From contig JBDHWC010000002.1 of the NCBI GenBank assembly GCA_039809985.1, positions 30,753 through 94,752 of the forward strand: a stretch of 64,000 nt of DNA. The letters are read 5' to 3'. The notes beneath the pieces are model-generated. The model saw only the letters and a program-made list of their open reading frames with translations, ran no database searches and had not been told where the DNA came from. The DNA comes from JAICJJ01 sp039809985. Its GTDB lineage: Bacteria > Chloroflexota > Chloroflexia > Thermomicrobiales > UBA6265. Both the position numbers and the translations under genes were made by a program. Below, in pieces: positions 1-7,965 of this stretch; position 1 is the first letter of the stretch, and every line of letters starts with the position of its first letter.

Positions 1-148
1 CGAGTTCGAGCAGCGCGGGGTTGCCGAACCGCAGCCCGAGCCGCTCCGCGAGCGCGGCGGCCCGCTTGCCGCGTGTGCGAATCCCCAGCGGGTTGCGCGA
101 ACGGCGCGATTTCCCGCCAACCGAACCGTGTTCCGCCGGCGCGGTCAT
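1..148 (-). CDS. rnc: Ribonuclease III, N-terminal part (runs off left edge)
   Basis: Only the first 49 codons lie in the window. Read on the minus strand from the ATG at 148, the frame stays open to base 1 and ends with LAERLGLRFGNPALLEL. That matches the first helix of RNase III, which normally leads into the ALTHRSY segment. RNase III cuts double-stranded RNA during rRNA maturation and mRNA decay. The first 25 or so residues are a basic extension before the conserved fold. A weak AGGA lies directly before the ATG. It follows the 197-640 gene on the same strand, so the two may be co-transcribed. The call rests on one short conserved stretch. Confidence 0.7.
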   Translation of the reverse strand, partial: MTAPAEHGSVGGKSRRSRNPLGIRTRGKRAAALAERLGLRFGNPALLEL

Positions 149-196
149 TCCTGCAAGCCCCCGGGCGCTGACGGGAGCACACGCGACTCCACCCGG

Positions 197-640
197 CTAG
201 CGGGCGGCATCGGCGACGGCCCGGTTGAGGTCCACGCCCGCGTTGGTGGCGACGGCACCGAGCGCGTCCCAGTTGACCGACACGGAGTAGACGTAGTGCA
301 TCGGCTCGGTCTCGCGCGAGCGGGACTCCGCGAGATCGTACGGCACGAGCAACTGGGTCAGCGCGTCGGCGACGGCATTCTGGTCCGGGTCGCGATCATC
401 GAGGTCGATCGCCGGCTCGCCACGATCGCGTGCCGCGGCCGCAAGCGCCAGACCCCGGCGAAACGGGTCGCGCAGCGCCGTTGCCCGTTCCCATTCGCGG
501 GCTGCGACGTCGGACTTGGCGTCCATCAGGTCGTCGTCCGACGCCGAGGCATTGAGGTCGACGTCCTTCTGCCCGTCGTCGATGACGTCGTGCTCGACAA
601 TCCACGCCAGAAGCCGGTCCAGTCCGTCGCCCCGCTCCAT
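197..640 (-). CDS. Hypothetical acidic protein, 147 aa
   Basis: I do not recognise a family. The protein is soluble, acidic, and has no signal peptide or membrane segment. It opens with a helical stretch (MERGDGLDRLLAWIVEHDV) and is rich in Asp, Ala and Arg. A strong ribosome binding site (GAAGGGAAGGGGA) stands just before the ATG, which supports a real gene. It lies 49 bp downstream of the NodB-like gene and 48 bp upstream of rnc on the same strand, so it may be the middle gene of an operon. Function unknown. Confidence 0.6.
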   Translation of the reverse strand: MERGDGLDRLLAWIVEHDVIDDGQKDVDLNASASDDDLMDAKSDVAAREWERATALRDPFRRGLALAAAARDRGEPAIDLDDRDPDQNAVADALTQLLVPYDLAESRSRETEPMHYVYSVSVNWDALGAVATNAGVDLNRAVADAAR

Positions 641-689
641 TCCCCTTCCCTTCGTCGCTCCGAACTCTTGCGGTCAACGCCGTTCGCGG

Positions 690-1418
690 TTAGCAGGCCC
701 CCATCATCTGCGGCACGCTGACCAGCGAGAACCCGCGCCCCTGCAAGTCGCTGATGATCCACGGCAGAGCCGTTGCCGTCGACCACGTGCTGGTCGACGA
801 GTCCATGTGCAGTTCGACGATCGCGCCGTCGTAGACGTTGTCCATCACGTTGGCGTAGACCGAGTCGGCGGTCGCGTTCAGTTCCCAGTCGTCCGACCTC
901 ACGTTCCAGCCGATGGTGGTGTAGCCGTTGTTGGCGATGATCCAGCGGACGCGGTCGTCGCTCGAGCCGCCGAAGCAGGTGAAGTACGGGGCTGGCGCGT
1001 AGCCGAGCGCATTGGTCAGCGCCGTGGTCGAGGCTTGCACGTCCCACGCCACGTCGTCATCGGACCGGGTTGGCAGCTCCGGCGGGTTGTACCCGTGGCT
1101 GCCGACCGGCCCGTAGACGGCCATCTGCTGGATCAGCCACGGGTTCTGGTCGGCCAGCCAGCCCATCGCGAAGAAGGACACCGGCACCCCGTAGGCGTTC
1201 AATGTGTCGAACACGCCGGTGGCGGGGCTGTAGCCGGAGCCGACGTTGAAGATCAACGCCACCCGGCCGCATCCCGGCTGCCCCTCGACGAAGTAGGGCG
1301 CTTCCTGCGCCGCCGCGCCCCGGCCGATCCTCCAGCCGCCGGGGCCTCGCCCCGGACGCGCCGTGACGGCACCCGCCGCCACGGCGGCGGTCAATAGAGT
1401 TCTCCGGGAAGTTGGCAT
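690..1418 (-). CDS. Exported polysaccharide-deacetylase-fold protein, probably inactive
   Basis: A protein of 242 aa with the NodB fold of carbohydrate esterase family 4. The start at 1418 gives an N-terminus MPTSRRTLLTAAVAAGAVTA, which looks like a Tat-type signal (SRRTLL then a hydrophobic run). The NodB landmarks are recognisable but changed. Motif 1, normally TFDDG, reads IFNVGSG. Motif 2, normally HxxxH, reads SHGYNPPEL with the second His replaced by Pro. Motif 5 reads VELHMDS. The metal-binding Asp and one His are therefore missing, so deacetylase activity is unlikely and a carbohydrate-binding or structural role is more plausible (inference). It is divergent from the aco operon. Confidence 0.75.
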   Translation of the reverse strand: MPTSRRTLLTAAVAAGAVTARPGRGPGGWRIGRGAAAQEAPYFVEGQPGCGRVALIFNVGSGYSPATGVFDTLNAYGVPVSFFAMGWLADQNPWLIQQMAVYGPVGSHGYNPPELPTRSDDDVAWDVQASTTALTNALGYAPAPYFTCFGGSSDDRVRWIIANNGYTTIGWNVRSDDWELNATADSVYANVMDNVYDGAIVELHMDSSTSTWSTATALPWIISDLQGRGFSLVSVPQMMGAC

Positions 1419-1582
1419 CGGAACGTGGCCCCCGTCGACGGGCAGCGGGTCGCTCGTCTGGTGTACGCGAAATCCCGATCTTGCGTACCCCGTGACGGGC
1501 CGTCGCGTCAAGGCGGGGCGGGCAGACCGAGCCGCACGCTGCGGCACCGATACTCAGCCCGTCGAATGGTCGCCCGTGCCGC

Positions 1583-1611
1583 TTGCCCGCAACGGCAACC
1601 TCGCGTATAAC
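1583..1611 (+). promoter_or_regulatory. Sigma70-type promoter of the aco operon
   Basis: TTGCCC (1583-1588), a 17 bp spacer and TATAAC (1606-1611) lie about 80 bp before the acoA start. Acetoin operons in many other bacteria use sigma54; no GG-N10-GC element and no acoR gene are seen here. Confidence 0.55.
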
Positions 1612-1690
1612 CGGCCATCCGCACCGGCCTCGCCGAGGTGGCGCGACGTTGCGCCGGCGCGGCAACCAACCGTTCGGAAGGAGAAGGACG

Positions 1691-2683
1691 ATGGCAGTCG
1701 AAGCCCTCGCCGTCGACGTCAGCCCCAGCCGCGAGCAACTGCTCGACATGTACGAGCGGATGGTCCAGATTCGCGTCTTCGAGGATCTCGCCGGCAAGAA
1801 CTTCGCGGCCGGCCTGATCCCCGGCTTCGTCCACCTCTACGCCGGCGAGGAGGCAGTTGCGGTCGGCATCTGCTCCCAGCTCACCGACCGCGACGTGATC
1901 ACCAGCACCCACCGCGGCCACGGCCACTGCATCGCCAAGGGCGTCGACATCCCCGGCATGGTCGCCGAGCTGATGGGCAAGTCGACCGGCGTCTGCAAGG
2001 GCAAGGGCGGCTCGATGCACATCGCCGACGTCGAGCGCGGCATGCTCGGCGCGAACGGCATCGTCGGCGGCGGCATGCCGCTCGCCTGCGGCGCGGCCCT
2101 CTCCGCCAAGACGCTCGGCACCGGCGGCCTCGCCGTCAGCTTCTTCGGCGACGGCGCGTCGAACCAGGGCACCTTCCACGAGAGCATGAACCTCGCCGCG
2201 ATCTGGAAGCTGCCGGTCGTCTTCGTCTGCGAGAACAACGGCTACGCCGAGTCGACCCCGACTCGCTACCACTGCTCCGTTTCCGACATCGCCAACCGGG
2301 CCGCCGCCTACGAGATCCCCGGCGTCGTCGTCGACGGGCTCGACCTCTTCGCGGTCTACGAGACCTTCCGCGAGGCGGCCGAGCGCGCCCGCCGCGGCGA
2401 GGGGCCGACCCTGATCGAGGCCAAGACCTACCGCTACTACGGGCACTTCCAAGGCGACCAAGTCACGTACCGCACCGACGAGGAACTTCAGGCCCACAAG
2501 GAGCGCGACGCGATCGCCCACGTTCGCACGCAACTGATCGAGCAGGGTATCGCCAGCGCCGAGGAACTCGACGCCATCGACGCCCGCGTCGCCAAGCAGC
2601 TCGACGACGCGTGGGAGGTCGGCAAGGCCGCGCCGTTCCCGGAGCCGGAGGAGACCCTGACCGACGTCTACGTCTCCTACTAG
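1691..2683 (+). CDS. acoA: Acetoin/2-oxoacid dehydrogenase E1 component, alpha subunit
   Basis: A thiamine-diphosphate-dependent E1 alpha subunit (330 aa), which with E1 beta oxidatively cleaves acetoin or decarboxylates a 2-oxoacid and passes the acyl group to E2. The ThDP/Mg site GDGASNQGTFHESMN is present near residue 155, and THRGHGHCIAKG and the phosphorylation-loop region (YRYYGHFQGD) are typical of E1 alpha. The start at 1691 is set by the Shine-Dalgarno AAGGAGAAGG. Acetoin rather than pyruvate is the likelier substrate because the operon also holds an acoC-type E2-hydrolase fusion and acoX. Confidence 0.88.
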   Translation: MAVEALAVDVSPSREQLLDMYERMVQIRVFEDLAGKNFAAGLIPGFVHLYAGEEAVAVGICSQLTDRDVITSTHRGHGHCIAKGVDIPGMVAELMGKSTGVCKGKGGSMHIADVERGMLGANGIVGGGMPLACGAALSAKTLGTGGLAVSFFGDGASNQGTFHESMNLAAIWKLPVVFVCENNGYAESTPTRYHCSVSDIANRAAAYEIPGVVVDGLDLFAVYETFREAAERARRGEGPTLIEAKTYRYYGHFQGDQVTYRTDEELQAHKERDAIAHVRTQLIEQGIASAEELDAIDARVAKQLDDAWEVGKAAPFPEPEETLTDVYVSY

Positions 2684-2734
2684 CCCGATCGTCGCCTGAT
2701 CGGCGACCGCTCGACCGGACCGAGGAGGACCCCG

Positions 2735-3760
2735 ATGGCCACGGCCACCGCCGCTCGCACGATGACCTACCAACAGGCGATCAACGACGCCTTGCGCATC
2801 GCGATGCGCGAGGACCCGCGCGTCGTGCTCCTCGGCGAGGACATCGCCGGCGGCGCGATGGTCGACCACCTGATCAACGACGACGCCTGGGGCGGCCCGA
2901 TGGGCGTCACCAAGGGCCTCGTCCAAGAGTTCGGCCGCGACCGCGTGCTCGACACCCCGATCACCGAGGCCGGCTTCATCGGCGCGGCGGCAGGCGCGGC
3001 GGCGACCGGTCTCCGCCCCGTGGCCGAGCTCATGTTCGTCGACTTCTTCGGCTGCTGCATGGACCAGATCTACAACCAGGGGGCGAAGTTCCGGTACATG
3101 TTCGGCGGCAAGGCGATCTGCCCGGTCGTCATCCGCACCCAGATCGGCGCGGGCGTCAGCGCGGCGGCCCAGCACTCCGGGTGCCACTACTCCGTCTTCA
3201 CCCACATGCCCGGCATCAAGTGCGTGGTCCCCTCCACCCCGGCCGATGCCAAGGGGCTCCTGCTGACCGCCATCCGCGACGACGACCTCGTGCTCTTCTT
3301 CGAGAACAAGGTGCTCTACGGCACCAAGGGCGAGGTGCCCGAGGGCGACGAGGGGATCCCCTTCGGCGTTGCCGACATCAAGCGCGAGGGCGAGGACGTC
3401 ACCATCGTCGCCATCTCCCGCATGGTGCAGCAGTCGCTGGCGGCGGCGAAGACCCTCGCCGCCGAGGGGATCGAGGCCGAGGTGGTCGACCCCCGGACGC
3501 TCTCGCCGCTCGACGAGGGGACGATCCTCGAGTCGGTCGCCAAGACCCACCACCTCGTGATCGTCGACGAGGACAACCCGCGCTGCAGCGTCGCCACCGA
3601 CATCGCGGCGATGGTCGCCGACAAGGGCTTCGACCTGCTCGACGCCCCGGTCAAGATCGTCAGCGCCCCGCACACGCCGGTGCCGTTCAGCCCGCCGCTG
3701 GAGCATGCCTACGTGCCGAGCCCGGACCGGATCGTCGAGGCCGTCCGCTCGATCCGCTAG
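2735..3760 (+). CDS. acoB: Acetoin/2-oxoacid dehydrogenase E1 component, beta subunit
   Basis: The 341 aa beta subunit of the E1 heterotetramer. It has the transketolase pyrimidine-binding domain (LGEDIAGGAMVDHL, TPITEAGFIGAAAGAA, about residues 30-100) and the C-terminal transketolase domain (VVDPRTLSPLDEGTI, IVDEDNPRCS). It starts 51 bp after acoA behind a strong GAGGAGG site. Length and motifs are complete. The family also contains pyruvate and branched-chain E1 beta subunits; the acetoin assignment comes from operon context. Confidence 0.88.
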   Translation: MATATAARTMTYQQAINDALRIAMREDPRVVLLGEDIAGGAMVDHLINDDAWGGPMGVTKGLVQEFGRDRVLDTPITEAGFIGAAAGAAATGLRPVAELMFVDFFGCCMDQIYNQGAKFRYMFGGKAICPVVIRTQIGAGVSAAAQHSGCHYSVFTHMPGIKCVVPSTPADAKGLLLTAIRDDDLVLFFENKVLYGTKGEVPEGDEGIPFGVADIKREGEDVTIVAISRMVQQSLAAAKTLAAEGIEAEVVDPRTLSPLDEGTILESVAKTHHLVIVDEDNPRCSVATDIAAMVADKGFDLLDAPVKIVSAPHTPVPFSPPLEHAYVPSPDRIVEAVRSIR

Positions 3761-3781
3761 ACTGGAGACCGACCACATCTG

Positions 3782-3817
3782 GTGAGTGGGGCGGTCCCCG
3801 GCGGGGCCGCCCCTCAC
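3782..3817 (+). other. Strong hairpin between acoB and acoC
   Basis: The acoB-acoC gap is almost entirely one inverted repeat. The left arm 3782-3799 pairs with 3803-3817 over four, seven and four base-pair blocks separated by small bulges, around a 3-base loop. There is no T-run. It ends 17 bp before the acoC start, so it could partially terminate transcription, protect upstream mRNA from decay, or lower E2 translation relative to E1. Confidence 0.6.
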
Positions 3818-3834
3818 GTGCGGGGGAGTCCGCG

Positions 3835-5340
3835 ATGCCGACGATCGTGACGATGCCGAAGTGGGGCCTGACGATGACCACCGGCACGATCACCAGCTGG
3901 ATCGCCAGCGAGGGTGACGAGGTGGTCGAGGGGGCCCCGCTCCTGACCGTCGAGACCGAGAAGGCGGTCAACGACGTCGAGGCCCCGGCCGAGGGCGTCC
4001 TCGTCAAGATCGTCGCAGGCACCGGCGACGAAATCCCGGTGATGGGAGCCCTCGCCGTGATCGCGGCCAAGGGCGAGGTCGTCAGCGACGACGAGATCGC
4101 CGCCCTCGTCGGCGGTGCGGCCCCGGTCGCTGCCGCAGGCGCGGCCACGGCCGCCGCTGGACCGGCCCGTGCCCCCCGGGCTGCCGCCCGCGACGCCTCC
4201 GGACGCGTCAACGCCTCGCCCGCCGCCCGCAAGCGGGCGGCGGAGCTCGGCATCGACCTCGCCACCGTCGAGGCCACCGGGCCGGGCGGCCGGATCACCA
4301 GCGAGGACATCGACCGCGCCGCGGCTGCCGCGAGAAGCGCCTCCGCCGCGCCGCGCGAGGACATCGTGACCCTCGCCAGCGGCCGCCAGATCGCTGCGCT
4401 TGTCGCCGGCCCGGAGGACGCCGAGACCAAGCTCCTCTTCGTTCACGGCCTGACCGGGTCGCAGTCGACGTGGGGCGCGGTCCTCGGGCCGCTCGTCGAC
4501 CGCTACCGCCTCGCGGCGATCGACCTGCCCGGCCACGGCAAGAGCGACAAGCCGATGCCGGAGGCGGCGGACTATAGCGCCGCCGGTCTCGCCGAGAACG
4601 TCGGCGAGGTGATCGTCTCGCTCGGCCTCGCTCCCGCGGTCGTGGTCGGCCACTCCTTCGGCGGCGCGGTCGCCCTCAGCCTCGCCCAGCAGCGCCCGAA
4701 GCTGGTCCGCGCCCTCGTCCTCGTCGACAGCGGCGGCCTCGGCCCGGAGATCAGCCCGGAGCTGATCTCGCTGGCGGAGGCCCACCCCAGCAAGGACGTC
4801 GCCCGCAGCCTGCTCGAGCTCTTCATCGAGGACAAGCGGCTGGTTCTCGACCGCGGCGTCGACGACATGTACCACGGTATCTCGCAGGCGGGCGCGCACG
4901 GCGCGATCCGGGCCATCGTCGACGACGCCTTCCCGGAAGGGAAGCAGAACCTGTCGCTGGCCGAGAAACTGGGAGACGTCCACACCCCGACCTTCCTGGT
5001 CTGGGGCGAACTCGACCGCGTCATCCCGGTTTCGCAGTCGGCCGCGGCCCACGACAAGATCGCCGGCTCGTGGCTCGAGGTGATCGAGGGCATCGGCCAC
5101 GTGCCTCAGGTGGAAGCGCCGCAGCGGTTCGTCGAGTTGCTTGAGGAGTTCGTCACGTCGCTGCCGCCTGCGGCCGCCCCGGAGCCAGAGCCGGAATCTG
5201 AGCCGGAGCCCAAGACGGAAGCAGAGACGGCCACCGCTGAACCGGCCGCCGACGAGGTCGAGGCCGCGAACGCGGCCGCATCAAGCGAGGAGGAGCCGCC
5301 CTCCCCCTCGGAGTCGGAACTGACCAGCAACCAAGGCTAG
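3835..5340 (+). CDS. acoC: E2 acyltransferase-type lipoyl protein fused to alpha/beta hydrolase
   Basis: A 501 aa E2 of the acetoin dehydrogenase type. Residues 1-80 form a lipoyl domain with the lipoylation site ETEKAV (Lys43). Residues about 125-162 form a peripheral E3-binding domain (NASPAARKRAAELGIDL, GPGGRITSEDI). From about 175 to 435 there is an alpha/beta hydrolase with nucleophile elbow GHSFGG and a late GIGHVPQV histidine, in place of the usual chloramphenicol-acetyltransferase-like catalytic domain. The last 65 residues are a low-complexity Pro/Glu/Ala tail (EPEPESEPEP). Classical AcoC is shorter, about 370 aa, and usually lacks the tail. No E3 (dihydrolipoamide dehydrogenase) gene is in the window. 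The open frame extends far upstream, but the ATG at 3835 begins the lipoyl domain exactly. Confidence 0.87.
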   Translation: MPTIVTMPKWGLTMTTGTITSWIASEGDEVVEGAPLLTVETEKAVNDVEAPAEGVLVKIVAGTGDEIPVMGALAVIAAKGEVVSDDEIAALVGGAAPVAAAGAATAAAGPARAPRAAARDASGRVNASPAARKRAAELGIDLATVEATGPGGRITSEDIDRAAAAARSASAAPREDIVTLASGRQIAALVAGPEDAETKLLFVHGLTGSQSTWGAVLGPLVDRYRLAAIDLPGHGKSDKPMPEAADYSAAGLAENVGEVIVSLGLAPAVVVGHSFGGAVALSLAQQRPKLVRALVLVDSGGLGPEISPELISLAEAHPSKDVARSLLELFIEDKRLVLDRGVDDMYHGISQAGAHGAIRAIVDDAFPEGKQNLSLAEKLGDVHTPTFLVWGELDRVIPVSQSAAAHDKIAGSWLEVIEGIGHVPQVEAPQRFVELLEEFVTSLPPAAAPEPEPESEPEPKTEAETATAEPAADEVEAANAAASSEEEPPSPSESELTSNQG

Positions 5341-5353
5341 GAACGACGCCATC

Positions 5354-6391
5354 GTGCCGGAATCGCTCGTCGGAATCGTCGCCAACCCTGCCAGCGGCAA
5401 GGACATCCGCCGGCTCGTCGCCCACGGCTCGAGCTTCGACAACAACGAGAAGATCAACATCGTCCGCCGGGTGCTGCTCGGCATGGACGCGGTCGGGACC
5501 GAGCGCGTCGCCTACATGCCCGACACCTACGCCATCGTGGAGCGGGCCGCCGCCGGCATCACCCTCCGGCTGCGGCTCGAACCGCTGTCGATGCCGATGG
5601 TCGGCGTCGCCAGCGACTCGACCGAGGCGGCGCAGCGGCTCGCCGATCTTCGGGCCGGCTGCATCGTCACCCTCGGCGGCGACGGCACTAACCGGGTGGT
5701 GGCCAAGGGCAGCGGAGACGTTCCGCTGATCCCCATCTCGACCGGCACGAACAACGCCTTCCCGACCATGATCGAGGGCACGCTGGCAGGTCTGGCTGCC
5801 GGCCTCGTCGCCACCGGCAAGGCCGCGAACGGCCCGGACGAACCCGCGGTCGTCGCCCGGCACCCCGTTCTCCGCGTCGCCGTCGACGGCGCCGATCGCG
5901 ACATCGCGCTGATCGACGTCGTCCTCTCGGCCCAGAGCTGGGTCGGGTCGCGCGCGATCTGGGACCCGGCCAAGGTTCGCGCCGTCGTGCTCTCGCGGGT
6001 CAGCAAGGCGGACATCGGCCTCGCTAGCCTCGGCAGCAGCCTCGCGCCGAGCGCCAGCGACCACGAAGCCGGCATCGCCGTCCGGCTCGCGCACCGACCG
6101 GACGAGGCGACCACGACCGTCATCGCCCCGGTCGCCCCCGGCCTCGTCCTGCCGGTCCACGTGGCGACGTGGCAGCTCCTGCGGCCGGGCCAGTCGGTCG
6201 CGCTGCCAGCCGAGGGCGGCACCGTCGCCCTCGACGGCGAGCGCGAGTTCCGCCTCGGCCGCGGCGACCGGTCCGTCGAGATCCGGCTCGATCCCGCAGG
6301 ACCGTTGGTGGTCGACGTGCCGGCCGCGATCCGGGCCGGGGCGCTGGCCGGGGCGCTGACCGTCGCCAGCACCCCGCCCCTCGCGGTCTGA
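5354..6391 (+). CDS. acoX: AcoX, NAD kinase-like protein of acetoin catabolism
   Basis: A 345 aa protein starting at a GTG, 13 bp after acoC. It carries the diacylglycerol/NAD-kinase style nucleotide motif GGDGTNRVV near residue 113 and GTNNAFP shortly after, as in AcoX proteins. The N-terminal VGIVANPASGKDIRRLVAH is also characteristic. AcoX occurs in acetoin operons, but its reaction is not firmly established; an ATP-NAD-kinase-type phosphotransfer is inferred from the fold. Its presence is the best support for an acetoin operon rather than a pyruvate dehydrogenase operon. Confidence 0.82.
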   Translation: MPESLVGIVANPASGKDIRRLVAHGSSFDNNEKINIVRRVLLGMDAVGTERVAYMPDTYAIVERAAAGITLRLRLEPLSMPMVGVASDSTEAAQRLADLRAGCIVTLGGDGTNRVVAKGSGDVPLIPISTGTNNAFPTMIEGTLAGLAAGLVATGKAANGPDEPAVVARHPVLRVAVDGADRDIALIDVVLSAQSWVGSRAIWDPAKVRAVVLSRVSKADIGLASLGSSLAPSASDHEAGIAVRLAHRPDEATTTVIAPVAPGLVLPVHVATWQLLRPGQSVALPAEGGTVALDGEREFRLGRGDRSVEIRLDPAGPLVVDVPAAIRAGALAGALTVASTPPLAV

Positions 6392-6395
6392 CCCG

Positions 6396-7808
6396 TCAGT
6401 CGACCGGCGGCCTGCGGTCACCCCACGGGTGCGCCGCCTCGAACGCCGCCGACGCCCGCAGGACGGCCACGTCGTCCTTCCAGCGCCCCACGATCTGGAG
6501 CCCGATCGGCAGCCCCTCGCGGTCGAACCCGCACGGCACCGTCGCCGCGGGCTGCCCGGTCAGGTCGAACGGGTAGGTGAACGGCGTCCAGTTCAGCGGC
6601 ATGTCGGGGTTCGAGAGCGGGTTGTCCGGCTCGTCCCGCCCCGCCGTGAACGCGGTGATCGGCAACGTCGGTGTCAGCAGCAGGTCGTAGTCGAGCATGA
6701 AGCGGCGCATCTGCTCGCAGTAGGCGTTCCGGCGCGACAGGACCGCCGCCAATTCCGTCGCCGAGACTCGGCTGCCCCGTTCCGCGACGGCGGCCAGCCC
6801 CGGATCGGTCACCGCGCGCGCCCCGTCGGTCAACGTGGAGAAGTAGCCCGCCATCGCGGTCGACCACATGATGTCCAGCAACGGCCACGGGTCGATCTCC
6901 GGCGCGCCGACCTCGGTGACCTCGCAGCCAAGCGCCGCGAACGACTCCGCCGCCTTGGCCGTCGCCGCGGCCACGTCCGGCGCGACGCGGTGCCCGCCGA
7001 AGGCGGGCGACCACGCCACCTTGAAATCCCCGATCTCGCCGTCGGTCGCCGCGAGGTAGTCGATGCCGCTGCTCCACGAGAGCCGGTCGCGGGCGTCTGC
7101 GCCGGCCACCACGCTCAGGCAGAGCGCCGCGTCCCGCACCGTCCGGGTGAGTGGGCCAAGGTGGGACAGGTCCCAGACCGCGCTCGCCGGGTACTGCGGC
7201 ACGAGGCCGAACGACGGCTTGATGCCGTAGATGCCGCAGAACGCCGCCGGAATCCGGATCGAGCCTGCGCCGTCGCTCCCCTGTGCCATCGGACCCAGTC
7301 CAGCCGCCACCGCGGCGGCCGCGCCGCCGGACGAGCCGCCGGCCGTCTTGCCGTGCTTCCACGGATTGTGGGTCGCCCCGACGAGGCCGTTGGCCGTGTC
7401 CCCCTTCCACCCGAGTTCGGGCGTGTTCGTCTTGCCGAGCATGACGCCGCCCGCGGCGTAGCTCCGCTCGACATACGGCGCGTCCTCGTCCGGCACCCAG
7501 TCCGGGTTGATCCGCGAGCCCATCGTCGTCCGGATCCCCTTGGTCGGGGTCAGGTCCTTGATCGAGAACGGCACCCCGGCCAGCGGGCCGGCATCGCCGC
7601 GGGCGTACGCGTCCTCTGCCGCCTTGGCCTGCGCCAGCGCCAAGTCCGGGGTCACGGTCACGAACGCGGTCAGCTCGGGATTCAGCCGGTCGATGCGGCG
7701 CAGCATCGCATTGGCGACTTCGACCGGCGACAGCGCTCTGGCACGGTACGCCGCCACCAGCTCGGTGGCGGGCAGATAGGCGATCTCTTGCTCCGAAACA
7801 ACCCCCAC
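6396..7808 (-). CDS. Amidase signature family hydrolase
   Basis: A 470 aa amidase of the AS family. The Ser-cisSer-Lys catalytic set is visible: Lys in VPFSIKDL, the Gly/Ser-rich GGSSGGAAAAVAAG, and the nucleophile region GSDGAGSIRIPAA. Such enzymes hydrolyse carboxamides, or act as GatA in tRNA amidation. No GatB/GatC partners are present, so a stand-alone amidase is more likely. The GTG at 7808 is preferred over upstream starts because GAGGGGGG lies 10 bases before it. It converges on acoX with a 4 bp gap and is divergent from the PLP decarboxylase. Substrate unknown. Confidence 0.82.
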   Translation of the reverse strand: MGVVSEQEIAYLPATELVAAYRARALSPVEVANAMLRRIDRLNPELTAFVTVTPDLALAQAKAAEDAYARGDAGPLAGVPFSIKDLTPTKGIRTTMGSRINPDWVPDEDAPYVERSYAAGGVMLGKTNTPELGWKGDTANGLVGATHNPWKHGKTAGGSSGGAAAAVAAGLGPMAQGSDGAGSIRIPAAFCGIYGIKPSFGLVPQYPASAVWDLSHLGPLTRTVRDAALCLSVVAGADARDRLSWSSGIDYLAATDGEIGDFKVAWSPAFGGHRVAPDVAAATAKAAESFAALGCEVTEVGAPEIDPWPLLDIMWSTAMAGYFSTLTDGARAVTDPGLAAVAERGSRVSATELAAVLSRRNAYCEQMRRFMLDYDLLLTPTLPITAFTAGRDEPDNPLSNPDMPLNWTPFTYPFDLTGQPAATVPCGFDREGLPIGLQIVGRWKDDVAVLRASAAFEAAHPWGDRRPPVD

Positions 7809-7965
7809 GGTGTTCGTGCCCCCCTCGTCATCCTCGTCGGCGAACCGCCTCGGAATTGTCGCGCACCATTCCCTCGCGCGGGGCATCGTCCCCGACGGTC
7901 GGGTAGAGTGCGCGCTGGGCCGGCGTCCGTCGTCCGGCTCGTCCCGCCGACGAAGGAGCCAGTTG

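Noticed and set aside
1583..1690. Longer N-terminus for acoA starting at an upstream ATG
   Set aside because: It contains the predicted promoter and lacks a ribosome binding site; the start at 1691 has a strong one and fits the family.
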